From positions 1,438,385 through 1,502,384 of the forward strand of contig NZ_DS989904.1 in assembly GCF_000155595.1 (NCBI RefSeq): a stretch of DNA of 64,000 nucleotides, read 5' to 3'. Position numbers and translations under genes: made by a program. Under the pieces are notes generated by a model. It was given only the letters and a program-made list of their open reading frames with translations, had not been told where the DNA came from and did not search any database. Position 1 is the stretch's first letter; each line of letters opens with the position of its first letter. This DNA comes from Synechococcus sp. PCC 7335 (lineage in GTDB: Bacteria; Cyanobacteriota; Cyanobacteriia; Phormidesmidales; Phormidesmidaceae). Of the stretch, positions 36,048 through 47,976 are shown in pieces.

Positions 36048-36374
36048 ATGGCAAATACAAAATCTGCGATTAAACGCATTCGAGTTGCAGAGCGGAATCG
36101 TTTGCGCAATAAGGCATACAAATCGGCTGTAAAAACCTTAACTAAGCGATACCACGAGGCACTAGAAGCTAACGCCTCTGACCCTACTGATGAAAATAGC
36201 CAGCTGGTGCAAGAAAGAATGTCAGCAGTCGTTAGCAAGATCGACAAAGCGGTTAAGCGCGGTGTGCTTCACAAGAATGCAGGTGCTAGGCGCAAATCAC
36301 GCTTGGCCAAAGCGTTGAAGGCAGCTGCTGGGTCTTCTGCCGATACAGCTTCTCCTTCTGAAAGTGTTGCCTGA
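36048..36374 (+). CDS. rpsT: 30S ribosomal protein bS20
   Basis: A 108-residue ribosomal protein that binds 16S r[37 protein letters not shown] at the start, [26 protein letters not shown] in the middle and an Ala/Ser-rich tail of about 15 residues are typical of S20. An extended -10 promoter lies just upstream. The order rpsT-tatD-rpoB-rpoC1-rpoC2, preceded here by divergent hisD, is one I recall from other cyanobacteria. Confidence 0.97.
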   Translation: MANTKSAIKRIRVAERNRLRNKAYKSAVKTLTKRYHEALEANASDPTDENSQLVQERMSAVVSKIDKAVKRGVLHKNAGARRKSRLAKALKAAAGSSADTASPSESVA

Positions 36375-36688
36375 TAAGGCTCCCCAGTGACGTTGTCTGA
36401 GTGGCAATACTGCGTTCGCTAGTGACATCCTCGCAATCGCAAGCGTCGAAGTTGCTGATGCCTAGAGTAGCTGACTGTCGAATTAAGCCTTGTTGATGTA
36501 TCTAGACACTGCTTCTTAAGTAGATTCTTGAATAGACAAGTGGATTAAGTAGACGCGATTTCTTGAAGATAGGAACCATTCTGCTTAAAGTGCCTCGCTC
36601 GATCTCTGTTTGGGTTCTCTGGCGCTGACTTTGTTTTTTGTGCCTAGACCCTTAGGCTTTCTTAAACCCTAGACTTTGCTGCGACTGT
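36375..36688. other. Gap between rpsT and tatD
   Basis: 314 bases; nothing gene-like is seen. No T-run terminator could be found after rpsT. A short imperfect direct repeat (TTAAGTAGA) recurs near 36515-36550. Confidence 0.45.
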
Positions 36689-37486
36689 ATGCGTCTTGTT
36701 GATACCCATGTTCATATCAATTTCGATTCTTTTGATGTTGATAGGGATGATGTAGCCGCAGCTTGGAGAGAGGCAGGAGTTGCTCATCTGGTTCATTCCT
36801 GTGTCGATCCAAGTGAGTTTGAGAAGATTCAGGCGATCGCCCAGCGATATCCAGAGATTTCTTTTGCCGTTGGGCTCCATCCATTAGATATGGACAAGTG
36901 GAGCGATACAACAGCGGAAGAGATTAGATATCTAGCGCAGTCAGATGCCAGGGTCGTTGCGATTGGTGAAATGGGTCTAGATTTTTTCAAGGCCGATGAT
37001 AAGGCGATTCAAAAGGCGGCCTTTGTCGCGCAGCTAGAAATTGCGCAGTCTTTGAACTTGCCAGTAATCATTCACTGCAGGGAGGCGGCTGAGGAGATGG
37101 CTGTATTGTTGGAAACGTTCTTTGCTCAAAAAGGTAGCGTCAGAGGCGTGATGCACTGCTGGACTGGCAGCCCTGAAGAGACTCAGCGCTTTTTGAACTT
37201 AGGCTTTTTTATTAGTTTTAGTGGAATTGTCACGTTCAAAAATTCTAAGCAGGTCAAAGCTTCGGCGAAGATGGTTCCTAGCGATCGCATTTTAGTAGAG
37301 ACTGATTGTCCCTTCCTCTCGCCTGTTCCTAAGCGTAAAGAAAAACGTAACCAGCCAGCTTTTGTCAGACATGTCGCTGAATATGTCGCAGAGCTAAGAG
37401 AAATTCCCCTAGCCACATTCGCTCAGCAAACTACTCGCAATGCCCAACAGCTGTTTTCACTCCCAACCGAGCTATTGACGCCATAG
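36689..37486 (+). CDS. TatD-family metal-dependent hydrolase
   Basis: A 265-residue TIM-barrel hydrolase. The two metal His are in DTHVHINF (residues 5-12), a conserved Glu in GEMGLDF, His in [12 protein letters not shown] and MHCWTGS, and Asp in ETDCPFLSP. These are the TatD/YcfH metal ligands, in order. TatD proteins act as 3'-5' exonucleases or D-aminoacyl-type hydrolases in different organisms. The exact reaction here is not known. The position between rpsT and rpoB supports cotranscription with one or both. Confidence 0.9.
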   Translation: MRLVDTHVHINFDSFDVDRDDVAAAWREAGVAHLVHSCVDPSEFEKIQAIAQRYPEISFAVGLHPLDMDKWSDTTAEEIRYLAQSDARVVAIGEMGLDFFKADDKAIQKAAFVAQLEIAQSLNLPVIIHCREAAEEMAVLLETFFAQKGSVRGVMHCWTGSPEETQRFLNLGFFISFSGIVTFKNSKQVKASAKMVPSDRILVETDCPFLSPVPKRKEKRNQPAFVRHVAEYVAELREIPLATFAQQTTRNAQQLFSLPTELLTP

Positions 37487-38115
37487 ACAATAGACATAGC
37501 TTATGTCCTACAAGTATGGATGCACAGTACAGTAGAAGCGCGAAAAGGAGCAAAACCCCCAGACCAACAACTAGGACTTCTAGGAGCACACTTAAGCCTG
37601 TCTACGACGCCTACCTATGACTTAGTCAGCCTTATTGGTCAAAATTAGTCAAACATCTTGACATTCTGATAGTTTTGGGCTGCGTGTTTAGCTTATGATA
37701 GATAAGCAAAAAAATATTTTTTGATTCGTTTGTAGGCTCTCATGTAATTCTTCCCCTAACGAAAAGATGTCAATATCCCCGAATATATAGGATACAAGCC
37801 TCATATGTTAGCTGAAGCGATCGCCCATCATTTGAAAAGGATTGTCCTTCCTTATCCATCATTTGCTACTTCGACACAGGAATTCCTCCGATCTTTCTGC
37901 CAAATGCAGGCGGACTTCACAATTATTAATAATGCAAGCTAAGGTTCACCTTTCGCTGTGAGCCTTTCTATATTTTGTGAGTTCTTATGGGTATCTGCCC
38001 TTATGCACCTACTTTTCCCCTGGTGCTTTCGAACTCCCGAAAGTTAACTCCTTCTTGTCTCTTTTTCACTTTGTAAACGCTTGCCTTTGCCTGGCGTGAT
38101 TTTTTTGAGGAACGC
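37487..38115. other. 629-base leader/upstream region of rpoB
   Basis: No gene was seen. It should hold the rpoB promoter and leader. A hairpin with a following T-rich run lies at 37941-37970 (separate entry). A TTGACA hexamer at 37658 has no -10 box at 16-18 bases, so I do not call it a promoter. Confidence 0.5.
37941..37975 (+). promoter_or_regulatory. Candidate attenuator hairpin in the rpoB leader
   Basis: AAGGTTCAC at 37941-37949 pairs with GTGAGCCTT at 37958-37966 (one wobble). It is followed by TCTATATTTTG, 140-150 bases before the rpoB ATG. A leader terminator is a plausible way to tune RNA polymerase subunit synthesis, but the T-run is broken. Confidence 0.4.
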
Positions 38116-41100
38116 ATGACTGACCCTACTCTGACCACTGTTGATTCTACGCTTACCACTGTTGATTCTGTTGCTGTCACTCCCACTGCTACTAATACAA
38201 CGCCAGTCCATCTCTTACCTGACCTTGTCGAAATTCAAAGAGCTAGCTTTCGGTGGTTCTTAGGCGAAGGGCTAGTCGAAGAGCTAGAAAGCTTTTCTCC
38301 TATTACTGACTACACTGGCAAGCTAGAGCTTCACTTTTTGGGTAAAGACTATCGACTCAAGGCTCCAAAATACATGGTGGATGAGGCCAAACGTCGCGAC
38401 AGTACCTATTCGGTGCAGATGTACGTGCCTACTCGCCTAATTAACAAGGAGACAGGTGATATTAAGGAGCAAGAAGTTTTCATTGGTGACCTGCCACTGA
38501 TGACTGATCGCGGTACGTTTATCATCAACGGTGCGGAGCGAGTCATTGTCAATCAAATCGTCCGCAGCCCTGGTGTCTATTATAAAGCTGAGACAGATAA
38601 ACACGGTCGGCGTACTTATACAGCTAACTTGATTCCTAACAGAGGAGCTTGGCTGAAGTTTGAGACAGACAAGAACGATTTGGTTTGGGTGCGCATTGAT
38701 AAGACACGCAAGCTCTCAGCGCAGGTCTTACTAAAGGCATTAGGTCTTAGCGATGGCGAAATTTTTGACTCGCTGCGCCACCCTGAGTACTTCCAGAAGA
38801 CGATTGAAAAGGAAGGTCAGTTCAGCGAAGAAGAAGCGCTACTAGAGCTGTATCGCAAGCTGCGCCCAGGCGAACCGCCTACGGTTAATGGAGGACAGCA
38901 GCTATTAGAGTCGCGCTTCTTTGATCCCAAACGTTATGACCTTGGCAAAGTGGGTCGTCATAAGCTCAACCGCAAACTGCGTCTAAATATCCCTGAATCA
39001 ACCAGGGTACTCACGCCTCAAGACATCGTCTCCGCAATTGACTACTTGATCAATCTAGAGTTTGACATTGGTAATCCTGACGATATTGACCATTTGGGGA
39101 ACCGCCGAGTCCGCTCTGTCGGTGAGCTTTTGCAAAACCAGGTTCGCGTTGGTCTTAATAGATTAGAGCGGATTATTCGTGAGCGCATGACGGTTTCTGA
39201 TGCTGATTCGTTGACTCCAGCATCTTTGGTTAACCCCAAACCCCTAGTTGCCGCCATTAAAGAGTTTTTTGGCTCTAGTCAGCTCTCTCAGTTCATGGAT
39301 CAGACTAACCCGCTAGCTGAACTGACTCACAAACGCAGAATTAGTGCGCTTGGTCCGGGTGGCCTTACTCGCGAACGCGCAGGTTTTGCTGTTCGAGATA
39401 TCCATCCTTCCCACCACGGCCGGATCTGTCCAATTGAAACACCTGAAGGTCCAAACGCAGGCTTAATTGGCTCGCTCGCAACTCATGCTCGGGTGAACGA
39501 CTTTGGCTTCATTGAAACCCCGTTTTTCCCAGTGGTAAACGGTCAAATCGTCAAAGACAAGCCGGCTGTCTATATGACCGCTGACGAGGAAGATGATCTA
39601 CGTGTGGCCCCTGGTGATGTTCCGATCGACTCGGATAATAATATCTTGGGTGAATCTGTTCCTGTCCGGTATCGTCAGGACTTTACAGTCACCTCGCCGA
39701 AAGAGGTTGATTATGTAGCGGTTTCGCCAGTACAGATCATTTCGGTTGCAACTTCTTTAATTCCTTTCCTAGAGCACGACGATGCTAACCGAGCGCTGAT
39801 GGGCTCAAACATGCAGCGTCAGGCAGTTCCTTTGCTACGACCTGAGCGAGCCTTGGTGGGTACCGGACTAGAAGCTCAAGCCGCGCGCGACTCTGGCATG
39901 GTGACTATTAGCCGTACTGATGGTGTTGTCAGCTACGTTGATGCTAACTGGATAAAAGTTACCGATCTAGAAGGTCAGGTTCATTCCTACGAATTGCAGA
40001 AGTATCAACGCTCAAATCAAGATACTTGTTTGAATCAACGTCCCTTTGTTTTTGAAGGCACTAAAGTCGTTGCTGGTCAGGTGATGGCTGATGGCTCTGC
40101 GACTGAGGGTGGTGAAATCGCTCTAGGTCAGAACGTGCTGATTACCTATATGCCATGGGAGGGCTATAACTACGAGGATGCCATTCTACTGAGCGAGCGT
40201 CTCGTCTACGAAGACGTTTATACCTCTATTCATATTGAAAAATTTGAGATTGAGGCGCGTCAAACCAAGCTAGGGCCTGAAGAAATTACCCGTGAAATTC
40301 CAAACGTTGGTGAAGATGCGCTGCGTCAGCTAGACGAGACTGGCATCATTCGTGTAGGAGCGTGGGTGAGTTCTGGCGATATCCTAGTAGGTAAAGTTAC
40401 GCCTAAAGGTGAATCGGATCAGCCGCCGGAAGAGAAGCTGCTGAGAGCTATCTTTGGTGAAAAAGCTAGAGACGTTCGTGATAACTCTTTGCGTGTACCC
40501 AACGGTGAGAAAGGTCGCGTTGTCGATGTTCGGGTCTTTACTCGCGAGCAGGGCGACGAGCTTCCTCCTGGGGCGAACATGGTAGTGCGGGTTTATGTGG
40601 CTCAAAAGCGTAAAATTCAAGTTGGGGATAAGATGGCGGGCCGCCATGGCAATAAGGGAATTATCTCCCGAATTCTGCCGGTGGAAGATATGCCTTATTT
40701 GCCTGATGGAACGCCAATTGACATTGTGCTCAATCCGCTAGGTGTACCGTCTCGGATGAATGTAGGGCAGGTATTCGAAGCGTTGCTTGGTTGGGCAGGG
40801 CAAAACCTAGATGCTCGGTTTAAGGTGACGCCGTTTGATGAGATGTATGGCGAAGAAGCTTCGTTGGAAACTACTCATGGCAAGCTTCAAGAAGCGCGTA
40901 ACCAAACTGGTAAAGACTGGGTATTCAACCCTGATAATCCTGGCAAAATTCAGCTGTATGATGGTCGTACGGGTGAGCCTTTTGACCAAGAGGTCACTGT
41001 CGGTCAGTCGTACATGCTGAAGCTAGTTCACCTGGTTGATGATAAAATTCACGCCCGCTCTACAGGCCCTTACTCGCTGGTAACCCAGCAGCCGTTAGGT

Positions 41101-41568
41101 GGAAAAGCCCAGCAAGGCGGTCAGCGATTTGGTGAAATGGAGGTATGGGCACTAGAGGCGTTTGGTGCGGCCTATACGCTTCAAGAGCTGCTGACGGTGA
41201 AATCTGATGATATGCAAGGGCGGAATGAAGCGTTAAATGCGATCGTCAAGGGCAAGGCAATTCCTAGACCAGGCACGCCCGAATCATTCAAGGTATTGAT
41301 GCGAGAGCTACAGTCGCTATGCCTAGATATTGCGGTTCACAAGCTAGAGACACAAGAAGACGGGACTAGCCGCGATAGCGAGGTGGATTTGATGGCAGAT
41401 GTAGGTAATCGTCGGACACCGTCTCGTCCTACTTACGAGTCGATATCTAGAGAGGAACCGGCCGGAACCGCTGGTGTTGCTGGAGCTGCGATCGCGCCTC
41501 TCGGTTCTAGCGTTGAAACCAACTCTCCGATCACGCCTCTAGAAAACCAACCACCGCAGCCATTTTAA
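38116..41568 (+). CDS. rpoB: RNA polymerase subunit beta
   Basis: The 1150-residue beta subunit. Typical blocks are present: [15 protein letters not shown] at the start, [70 protein letters not shown] (the rifampicin region and active-centre fork), [17 protein letters not shown] with the catalytic-site Lys, and [30 protein letters not shown] at the end. The N-terminal tail contains a doubled TLTTVDS, a 21-bp duplication. The C-terminus has a Thr/Pro/Gly-rich tail after the conserved LETQED. It is transcribed with rpoC1 (122 bases downstream) and rpoC2. Confidence 0.98.
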   Translation: MTDPTLTTVDSTLTTVDSVAVTPTATNTTPVHLLPDLVEIQRASFRWFLGEGLVEELESFSPITDYTGKLELHFLGKDYRLKAPKYMVDEAKRRDSTYSVQMYVPTRLINKETGDIKEQEVFIGDLPLMTDRGTFIINGAERVIVNQIVRSPGVYYKAETDKHGRRTYTANLIPNRGAWLKFETDKNDLVWVRIDKTRKLSAQVLLKALGLSDGEIFDSLRHPEYFQKTIEKEGQFSEEEALLELYRKLRPGEPPTVNGGQQLLESRFFDPKRYDLGKVGRHKLNRKLRLNIPESTRVLTPQDIVSAIDYLINLEFDIGNPDDIDHLGNRRVRSVGELLQNQVRVGLNRLERIIRERMTVSDADSLTPASLVNPKPLVAAIKEFFGSSQLSQFMDQTNPLAELTHKRRISALGPGGLTRERAGFAVRDIHPSHHGRICPIETPEGPNAGLIGSLATHARVNDFGFIETPFFPVVNGQIVKDKPAVYMTADEEDDLRVAPGDVPIDSDNNILGESVPVRYRQDFTVTSPKEVDYVAVSPVQIISVATSLIPFLEHDDANRALMGSNMQRQAVPLLRPERALVGTGLEAQAARDSGMVTISRTDGVVSYVDANWIKVTDLEGQVHSYELQKYQRSNQDTCLNQRPFVFEGTKVVAGQVMADGSATEGGEIALGQNVLITYMPWEGYNYEDAILLSERLVYEDVYTSIHIEKFEIEARQTKLGPEEITREIPNVGEDALRQLDETGIIRVGAWVSSGDILVGKVTPKGESDQPPEEKLLRAIFGEKARDVRDNSLRVPNGEKGRVVDVRVFTREQGDELPPGANMVVRVYVAQKRKIQVGDKMAGRHGNKGIISRILPVEDMPYLPDGTPIDIVLNPLGVPSRMNVGQVFEALLGWAGQNLDARFKVTPFDEMYGEEASLETTHGKLQEARNQTGKDWVFNPDNPGKIQLYDGRTGEPFDQEVTVGQSYMLKLVHLVDDKIHARSTGPYSLVTQQPLGGKAQQGGQRFGEMEVWALEAFGAAYTLQELLTVKSDDMQGRNEALNAIVKGKAIPRPGTPESFKVLMRELQSLCLDIAVHKLETQEDGTSRDSEVDLMADVGNRRTPSRPTYESISREEPAGTAGVAGAAIAPLGSSVETNSPITPLENQPPQPF
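38128..38169. repeat. 21-bp in-frame duplication in rpoB
   Basis: Two adjacent 21-bp units, both ending ACCACTGTTGATTCT, encode TLTTVDS twice in the non-conserved RpoB N-terminal tail. The first six bases differ partly between copies. Confidence 0.85.
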
Positions 41569-41689
41569 GGGTGTGAGATCGGCAAGTTTGGCAATGTTTT
41601 AACGGTAAGAGCAGGCCAAACTTGTTGGTTAGATTCGCTCATTAAGTTGCCACGCAATAGTACGGAATCAGATAGTAAGGAAATAAAGG

Positions 41690-43564
41690 ATGCCGAAAGT
41701 AGAACAGCGGTTTGACTACGTCAAAATTGGGATTGCTTCGCCAGAGAGAATTCGAGAATGGGGAGAGCGCACCCTACCCAACGGCACCGTAGTTGGAGAA
41801 GTCACCAAGCCAGAGACGATTAACTACAGAACGCTCAAACCCGAGATGGATGGGCTATTTTGCGAGCGAATTTTTGGCCCGGCGAAGGATTGGGAATGTC
41901 ACTGTGGCAAATATAAGCGTGTGCGTCATCGCGGCATTGTCTGTGAGCGTTGTGGCGTAGAAGTTACAGAATCAAGAGTTCGTCGTCATCGGATGGGCTA
42001 CATCAAGCTGGCTGCGCCAGTTGCCCATGTTTGGTACTTAAAGGGCATTCCCAGTTACATTGCTATCTTGCTAGATATGCCCCTGCGGGATGTCGAACAG
42101 ATTGTGTATTTCAATGCTTACGTAGTTTTGGATGCAGGCAATGCAGACAATCTCTCCTACAAACAGCTGCTGAGTGAAGATCAGTGGATGGAGATTGAGG
42201 ACCAGCTCTATGCAGAAGAGTCTCAGCTTTCTGGCATTGAGGTCGGTATTGGCGCTGAGGCACTGAAGCGACTGTTAGAAGATCTGCAGCTAGAAGAAAC
42301 GGCTGAAATGCTTCGCGAGACGATCGCGACCTCAAAAGGGCAGAAGCGAGCCAAACTGATCAAACGTCTGAGAGTGATCGATAACTTCATTGCTACAGGC
42401 TCTAACCCTGATTGGATGGTACTAGATGTAATTCCGGTAATCCCGCCCGACCTGCGCCCGATGGTACAGCTAGACGGTGGCCGGTTTGCGACTTCTGATC
42501 TAAATGATCTGTATCGCCGGGTGATCAATCGGAATAACCGTCTGGCTCGATTGCAAGAGATTCTAGCGCCAGAAATCATTGTCCGCAATGAGAAACGGAT
42601 GCTGCAAGAGGCCGTTGATGCCCTGATCGATAACGGTCGACGCGGTCGGACAGTGGTTGGTGCGAACAACCGACCTCTGAAGTCTCTCTCAGACATCATT
42701 GAAGGGAAGCAAGGTCGATTCCGCCAAAACCTGTTGGGTAAGCGGGTCGACTACTCCGGTCGCTCGGTAATTGTGGTGGGTCCCAATCTAAAGATCCATC
42801 AGTGCGGACTTCCCCGTGAAATGGCAATTGAGCTGTTTCAGCCCTTTGTAATTCATCGACTCATCCGTCAGGGGCTAGTCAATAACATTAAGGCAGCGAA
42901 GAAACTGATCCAGCGCAGCGATCCTAGCGTTTGGGAAGTGCTAGAAGATGTGATCGAAAACCATCCGGTTATGCTGAACCGGGCGCCGACGTTACATAGA
43001 CTTGGTATCCAGGCGTTCGAGCCAATTATGGTGGAAGGCCGGGCTATTCAGCTACACCCCCTTGTTTGCCCCGCCTTTAACGCTGACTTTGATGGCGACC
43101 AGATGGCGGTTCACGTCCCGCTATCTCTAGAAGCGCAATCAGAAGCTCGGCTGTTGATGCTCGCGTCTAACAACGTGCTATCGCCTGCAACGGGTCGGCC
43201 AATCATCACACCTAGCCAAGATATGGTACTGGGCTGCTACTACCTGACAGCAGATAATCCTAGTAAACAAAAGGGCGCTGGCCGTTACTTTGCCAACATG
43301 GAAGATGCGATCGCTGCCTATGAGCAAGGAAACGTTGATCTTCATGCTAAAGTCTGGCTCCGTTTCGTCGGCGATGTAGAAACAGCGGAGGAAGACAATG
43401 AGCCCATCAAAGTCGAAGAAGACGGCAACGGCGGCTCGACAAAAACCTACAAGTTCCGTCGGGTTAGAGAAGATGAATCAGGCAACGTCATCTCTCAGTA
43501 TGTAGAAACTACGCCTGGTCGAATCATTTATAACCACGCCGTACTAGGTGCATTGGCTGAGTAG
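41690..43564 (+). CDS. rpoC1: RNA polymerase subunit gamma (N-terminal part of beta')
   Basis: A 624-residue cyanobacterial gamma subunit. The zinc-ribbon Cys are in [23 protein letters not shown] (about residues 69-92). The catalytic Mg triad lies in [12 protein letters not shown]. Other blocks are [18 protein letters not shown] and [18 protein letters not shown] text near residue 100. The split of beta' into rpoC1 and rpoC2 is specific to cyanobacteria and plastids. It ends LGALAE; the following gap of 167 bases to rpoC2 holds the ribosome site. Confidence 0.98.
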   Translation: MPKVEQRFDYVKIGIASPERIREWGERTLPNGTVVGEVTKPETINYRTLKPEMDGLFCERIFGPAKDWECHCGKYKRVRHRGIVCERCGVEVTESRVRRHRMGYIKLAAPVAHVWYLKGIPSYIAILLDMPLRDVEQIVYFNAYVVLDAGNADNLSYKQLLSEDQWMEIEDQLYAEESQLSGIEVGIGAEALKRLLEDLQLEETAEMLRETIATSKGQKRAKLIKRLRVIDNFIATGSNPDWMVLDVIPVIPPDLRPMVQLDGGRFATSDLNDLYRRVINRNNRLARLQEILAPEIIVRNEKRMLQEAVDALIDNGRRGRTVVGANNRPLKSLSDIIEGKQGRFRQNLLGKRVDYSGRSVIVVGPNLKIHQCGLPREMAIELFQPFVIHRLIRQGLVNNIKAAKKLIQRSDPSVWEVLEDVIENHPVMLNRAPTLHRLGIQAFEPIMVEGRAIQLHPLVCPAFNADFDGDQMAVHVPLSLEAQSEARLLMLASNNVLSPATGRPIITPSQDMVLGCYYLTADNPSKQKGAGRYFANMEDAIAAYEQGNVDLHAKVWLRFVGDVETAEEDNEPIKVEEDGNGGSTKTYKFRRVREDESGNVISQYVETTPGRIIYNHAVLGALAE

Positions 43565-43731
43565 GTTTCTAGGCACCCAGCAGACTAACAGCTGGTTAGT
43601 CTCTAAAAGTTGGCTAGTTCACCTGGTTTACTTAAAAGATCTACCAATAGAGATCTAGCCAGCTCAACTATTGAAAACAGCATCGGCAACAAACAGCAGC
43701 AAAGCAGACTTCGAAGGGAAAAAAGCAGAGC

Positions 43732-46700
43732 ATGACAGAGCAGCAAAGCGTAGCAAAACCAAGAGTATTTAGAAACCGGGTTATTGACAAAAAGCAGCTA
43801 AAAAATCTTGTTTCCTGGTCGTTTGAGCACTACGGCACCGCTCGTACCTCTCAGATGGCTGATGAAATCAAAAGCTTGGGTTTCAAATACGCTACCCAGG
43901 CAGGGGTCTCTATCAGCGTAGAAGATCTAGAAGTGCCGCCTAGCAAAAAGGCAATGCTAGAGTCTGCCGAACAAGAGATTCGCGATACCGAAGAGCGCTA
44001 TACGCGGGGTGAAATTACAGAAGTAGAACGCTTTCAAAAAGTAATCGATACTTGGAATAGCACTAGTGAGTACCTAAAAGACAAAGTTGTAGAAAACTTC
44101 CGTGACAACAACCCGCTTAACTCTGTGTATATGATGTCCAACTCAGGGGCGAGGGGAAATATTTCTCAGGTTCGCCAGCTTGTGGGTATGCGCGGTTTGA
44201 TGGCCAATCCGCAGGGCGAAATCATTGACCTGCCGATCAAAACCAACTTCCGCGAAGGACTTACTGTCACTGAGTATGTAATCTCTTCCTATGGTGCTCG
44301 CAAGGGATTAGTAGATACGGCTTTGCGAACTGCTGACTCTGGCTATCTAACTCGCCGCTTAGTAGACGTATCGCAAGATGTGATTGTCAGAGAAATTGAC
44401 TGTGGCACAGAGCGCTACATCCCTGTTAGACCCATGACAGACGGTGAGCGGGTGCTGATTCCGCTAAAAGATCGCTTGCTGGGCCGAGTTCCTGCCGAAG
44501 ATGTCGTTCATCCCAAGACTGGCGATGTGATTGTAGAGCGTAATCAGCCGATTACGGATGATATTGCAGATGCGATTGGAGAAGCTAAGGTCAAAGAAAT
44601 CAAAGCTCGTTCGGCGCTAACCTGTGAGGCTGCTCGTTCCGTTTGCCAGCACTGCTATGGCTGGAGTTTGGCACATTCACATATGGTTGATCTAGGAGAA
44701 GCCGTCGGTATTATCGCTGCTCAGTCTATTGGTGAACCAGGTACGCAGCTAACCATGCGCACTTTTCATACGGGTGGAACCTTTACCGGCGAATTAGCCC
44801 CACAGGTTAACGCCAAACGGAGTGGTGTGATTCGGATTCCAGAAGGGCTTAGAACTCGCACCTTTCGTACTCGTCACGGTGAAGATGCGCTAGTGATGGA
44901 CGAGAACTGCCAGATTGCGATCGAATCTAACGGCAAGGAATATGCCGTCTCATTAGCCAAGAACGCAATTTTGTTTGCCCAAGATGGGGATGAGATTAAG
45001 AAGGGCGAAATGATCGCCGAGATGCCTAGTACTAGCCGAGTGCGGAAAGTCACTGAGAAAGCGAGTAAGGACGTTACCTCGGACCTTTCGGGTGAGGTGA
45101 AATTTGACGGTCTAGTGCAAGAAGAAAAGACTGACCGCCAGGGCAATATGACTCGTCTAGCTCAACGGGGTGGATTGATGTGGGTGCTCTCGGGCGAGGT
45201 GTATAACCTGCCGCCGGGCGCAGAACCGGTTGTAAAAAATGGCGATCGCATTGAAGCGGCCGGTGTACTCGCTGAGACCAAATTAATTACAGAGCGAGGG
45301 GGGATTGTTCGTCTTACCAACGCCTCTAATGATGGTAAAGGAGGCCGTGAAGTTGAAATTATTACCGCCTCTGTGGTGCTTGATCGAGCGGAAGTTGAGA
45401 TTGAAAGTGGCCAAGGCCGTGAGCACTACTTCTTGAATACTTCTACTGGACAAAGGTTCTCAATTAATGCCACCCCTGGAACTAAGGTTACTAACGGTCA
45501 GGTAGTCGCTGAGCTAGTAGACGATACCTTCCGTACTCAAACGGGTGGGATTATCAAGTTTGCTGGGGTAGAAATCTCCAAACGTGGCAAGGCTAAGACT
45601 GGGTACGAAGTGACCAAAGGCGGGACGCTACTTTGGGTTCCTGAAGAGGCTCATGAGATCAACAAAGATATTTCCTTGTTGATGGTCGAAGATGGCCAGT
45701 ACGTCGAAGCGGGTACAGAAGTTGTCAAAGACATTTTTTGTCAGACCGGCGGCGTCATTGAAGTTACTCAGAAAAATGATATTTTGCGTGAGATCGTCAT
45801 TCGACCAGGCGATATCCACATGGTGGATAGTCCAGATGATGCTGGTAAGAAGAGTGGTGATATCGTCAACGCGGGTGAAGAAGTCATGCCTGGCGTTGTA
45901 GCTGATTCGCTTCGCTATGTAGAGTATGTCGAGACACCTGAAGGTGCAGCGCTGCTGCTGCGTCCTGTCCAAGAGTTTGAAGTGCCTGATGAAGCTTCTA
46001 TTCCTAGCCAAGCTTCTGTTAGCGATAGTGACGACAAGGGTATTAGCCTGAAGGCAATCCAGCGCTTACTCTACAAAGATGGAGAGAGAGTGAAGTCGGT
46101 AGAGGGACTAGAAATATTGCGGACACAGCTAGTTCTAGATATCGATGAAGGTGGTAGTCAGCTAACGGCTGATATCGAGCTGAAAGCGGATAGTACTGAG
46201 GAAGATGCTAAGCAACGGCTTCAGCTAGTGGTGCTAGAAACGCTAGTCGTTCGACGTGATATTGAAGCAGATCAGACCCAAGGCAGTACGCGCACTCGTC
46301 TACTTGTCCAAGATGGCGATGAAATTCATCCGGGAGCAGTGATCGCACGGACTGAAATTCAGTCGAAGGAAGCAGGCGAAATTCGTGGTATCCGCGAGGA
46401 TCTAGAGTCAGTTCGACGGGTGCTGGTGGTGCGTGATGCCGATCAGATCACAGTATCGACTGAAGGCAATCAGCCTACGGTCTCTGAAGGTGATTTGTTA
46501 GTTGACAACACTGAGATAGCCTCCGGCGTTAAAACTGTTCATTCAGGGCAGGTGCTCTCAGTTGGTGAGAACGAAATTGTGATGAGACTCGCAAGACCTT
46601 ATCGGGTGTCTACCGGCGCGGTCTTGCACATTGAAGATAGTGACTTGGTCCAGCGAGGTGATGGTCTAGTATTACTAGTATTTGAGCGAGCAAAGACTGG

Positions 46701-47697
46701 GGATATCATCCAGGGCTTACCTCGTATCGAAGAACTGCTAGAAGCTCGTAAGCCCAAGGAAGCCTGCATCTTGGCAGAGCGGCCAGGTACAGCGCAAGTG
46801 GTTTACGCAGAAGATGAGACGGTCGAGATCAAGGTGATTGAGAGCGATGGTGTCGTGACTGACTACCCAGTTACACCGGGGCAAAACCTAGTGATTGGAG
46901 ATGGTCAAAAGGTCGAGACAGGCGAGCCGCTAACGGATGGTCCTTCAAATCCTCATCAGATTCTAGAGGTCTTCTATAAGTACTATCGCGAAAGCAAAGG
47001 TACCCATGAAGCGGCGATGCTTAGCCTGGAGAGAGTTCAGTCTTTCCTTGTAAACGAAGTACAGTCGGTGTACCAGTCTCAAGGAATTGACATCTCAGAC
47101 AAACATATTGAGGTAATTGTCCGCCAGATGACCTCGAAAGCGCGTTTGGAAGATGGTGGAGATACCACGATGCTACCAGGCGAGCTAGTTGAGATTCGTC
47201 AGCTAGAGCAAGTCAATGAGGCGATGTCGATTACAGGGATGGCCCCTGCGGATTACACACCTGTGCTTTTGGGTATCACCAAGGCTTCGTTAAACACGGA
47301 TAGCTTCATCTCAGCAGCGAGTTTCCAAGAGACCACTCGTGTACTGACAGAGGCGGCCATTCAAGGTAAGTCTGATTGGCTGCGTGGTCTGAAGGAAAAT
47401 GTAATCATCGGTCGCCTGATTCCAGCAGGCACAGGTTTCAATGCTTATGAGGAACCGACTTCACCTGAAGTTGATACTTCATTTGACGGCACCTTTTTGA
47501 ATAACGACATGGCGCTATCAGACATGGTGTTAGATGATCGCACCGCTAGAGCCTATGACCGAGAAGGCGGATTGGATCTGATTGCTGGCGACGGTATGGT
47601 TGGTGGAACTGAGAAGAAAGCTGACGAAACAGATAACGTGCCTTCTACACTAATCGGAGGAGACGGTTTGATTGATGATAGAACAGGCTTAGTCTAG
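43732..47697 (+). CDS. rpoC2: RNA polymerase subunit beta' (C-terminal part)
   Basis: A 1321-residue subunit. The trigger loop and bridge region carry [34 protein letters not shown] and [31 protein letters not shown] text near residues 140-350. The second metal-binding Cys set is in CGTERY through CQHCYGW. Between them and the C-terminus lies the large SI3 insertion (roughly residues 360-1000) typical of cyanobacteria. The C-terminal block is [32 protein letters not shown]. The chain ends with an acidic variable tail. A 15-bp hairpin (47724-47782) follows the stop, then a strong terminator. Confidence 0.97.
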   Translation: MTEQQSVAKPRVFRNRVIDKKQLKNLVSWSFEHYGTARTSQMADEIKSLGFKYATQAGVSISVEDLEVPPSKKAMLESAEQEIRDTEERYTRGEITEVERFQKVIDTWNSTSEYLKDKVVENFRDNNPLNSVYMMSNSGARGNISQVRQLVGMRGLMANPQGEIIDLPIKTNFREGLTVTEYVISSYGARKGLVDTALRTADSGYLTRRLVDVSQDVIVREIDCGTERYIPVRPMTDGERVLIPLKDRLLGRVPAEDVVHPKTGDVIVERNQPITDDIADAIGEAKVKEIKARSALTCEAARSVCQHCYGWSLAHSHMVDLGEAVGIIAAQSIGEPGTQLTMRTFHTGGTFTGELAPQVNAKRSGVIRIPEGLRTRTFRTRHGEDALVMDENCQIAIESNGKEYAVSLAKNAILFAQDGDEIKKGEMIAEMPSTSRVRKVTEKASKDVTSDLSGEVKFDGLVQEEKTDRQGNMTRLAQRGGLMWVLSGEVYNLPPGAEPVVKNGDRIEAAGVLAETKLITERGGIVRLTNASNDGKGGREVEIITASVVLDRAEVEIESGQGREHYFLNTSTGQRFSINATPGTKVTNGQVVAELVDDTFRTQTGGIIKFAGVEISKRGKAKTGYEVTKGGTLLWVPEEAHEINKDISLLMVEDGQYVEAGTEVVKDIFCQTGGVIEVTQKNDILREIVIRPGDIHMVDSPDDAGKKSGDIVNAGEEVMPGVVADSLRYVEYVETPEGAALLLRPVQEFEVPDEASIPSQASVSDSDDKGISLKAIQRLLYKDGERVKSVEGLEILRTQLVLDIDEGGSQLTADIELKADSTEEDAKQRLQLVVLETLVVRRDIEADQTQGSTRTRLLVQDGDEIHPGAVIARTEIQSKEAGEIRGIREDLESVRRVLVVRDADQITVSTEGNQPTVSEGDLLVDNTEIASGVKTVHSGQVLSVGENEIVMRLARPYRVSTGAVLHIEDSDLVQRGDGLVLLVFERAKTGDIIQGLPRIEELLEARKPKEACILAERPGTAQVVYAEDETVEIKVIESDGVVTDYPVTPGQNLVIGDGQKVETGEPLTDGPSNPHQILEVFYKYYRESKGTHEAAMLSLERVQSFLVNEVQSVYQSQGIDISDKHIEVIVRQMTSKARLEDGGDTTMLPGELVEIRQLEQVNEAMSITGMAPADYTPVLLGITKASLNTDSFISAASFQETTRVLTEAAIQGKSDWLRGLKENVIIGRLIPAGTGFNAYEEPTSPEVDTSFDGTFLNNDMALSDMVLDDRTARAYDREGGLDLIAGDGMVGGTEKKADETDNVPSTLIGGDGLIDDRTGLV

Positions 47698-47723
47698 GCC
47701 GGTACTAGCCTTCTGTCGTTTCG

Positions 47724-47782
47724 CCACTTAGCTCTTCACATTTTCTAGGGCTGAAACCCTTGATGTATGAAGAGCTAAGTGG
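47724..47782 (+). terminator. Perfect 15-bp hairpin after rpoC2
   Basis: CCACTTAGCTCTTCA at 47724-47738 pairs perfectly with 47768-47782. An inner stem AGGG/CCCT extends it. No T-run follows, so it is likely an mRNA 3'-end stabiliser or a weak terminator ahead of the one at 47894. Confidence 0.55.
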
Positions 47783-47893
47783 TCAGCAATGACCGTAGGC
47801 TTTGCCTTCTCGCGAAGTATGCATCCAGCCATTGCTATCAGTTTAGGTTAGGGGTTCAGTAGGTAGGTATCGTAGGAACAAGCAGTTATTGGA

Positions 47894-47935
47894 AAAAGAG
47901 TCTTGAGAGGTCAATATCTCAAGACTCTTTTCTTT
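47894..47935 (+). terminator. Strong bidirectional terminator rpoC2 / htrA
   Basis: A perfect 15-bp stem (47894-47908 with 47917-47931), 8-base loop, A-run before and T-rich run after, between convergent rpoC2 and htrA. It can work on both strands. Confidence 0.9.
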
Positions 47936-47976
47936 GCCGGTTTGAGTTGTCACGCTGACATAGTGCTGACAACCAA

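Noticed and set aside
37658..37699. TTGACA and TATGAT as an rpoB promoter
   Set aside because: The two hexamers are 30 bases apart, far from the required 16-18.
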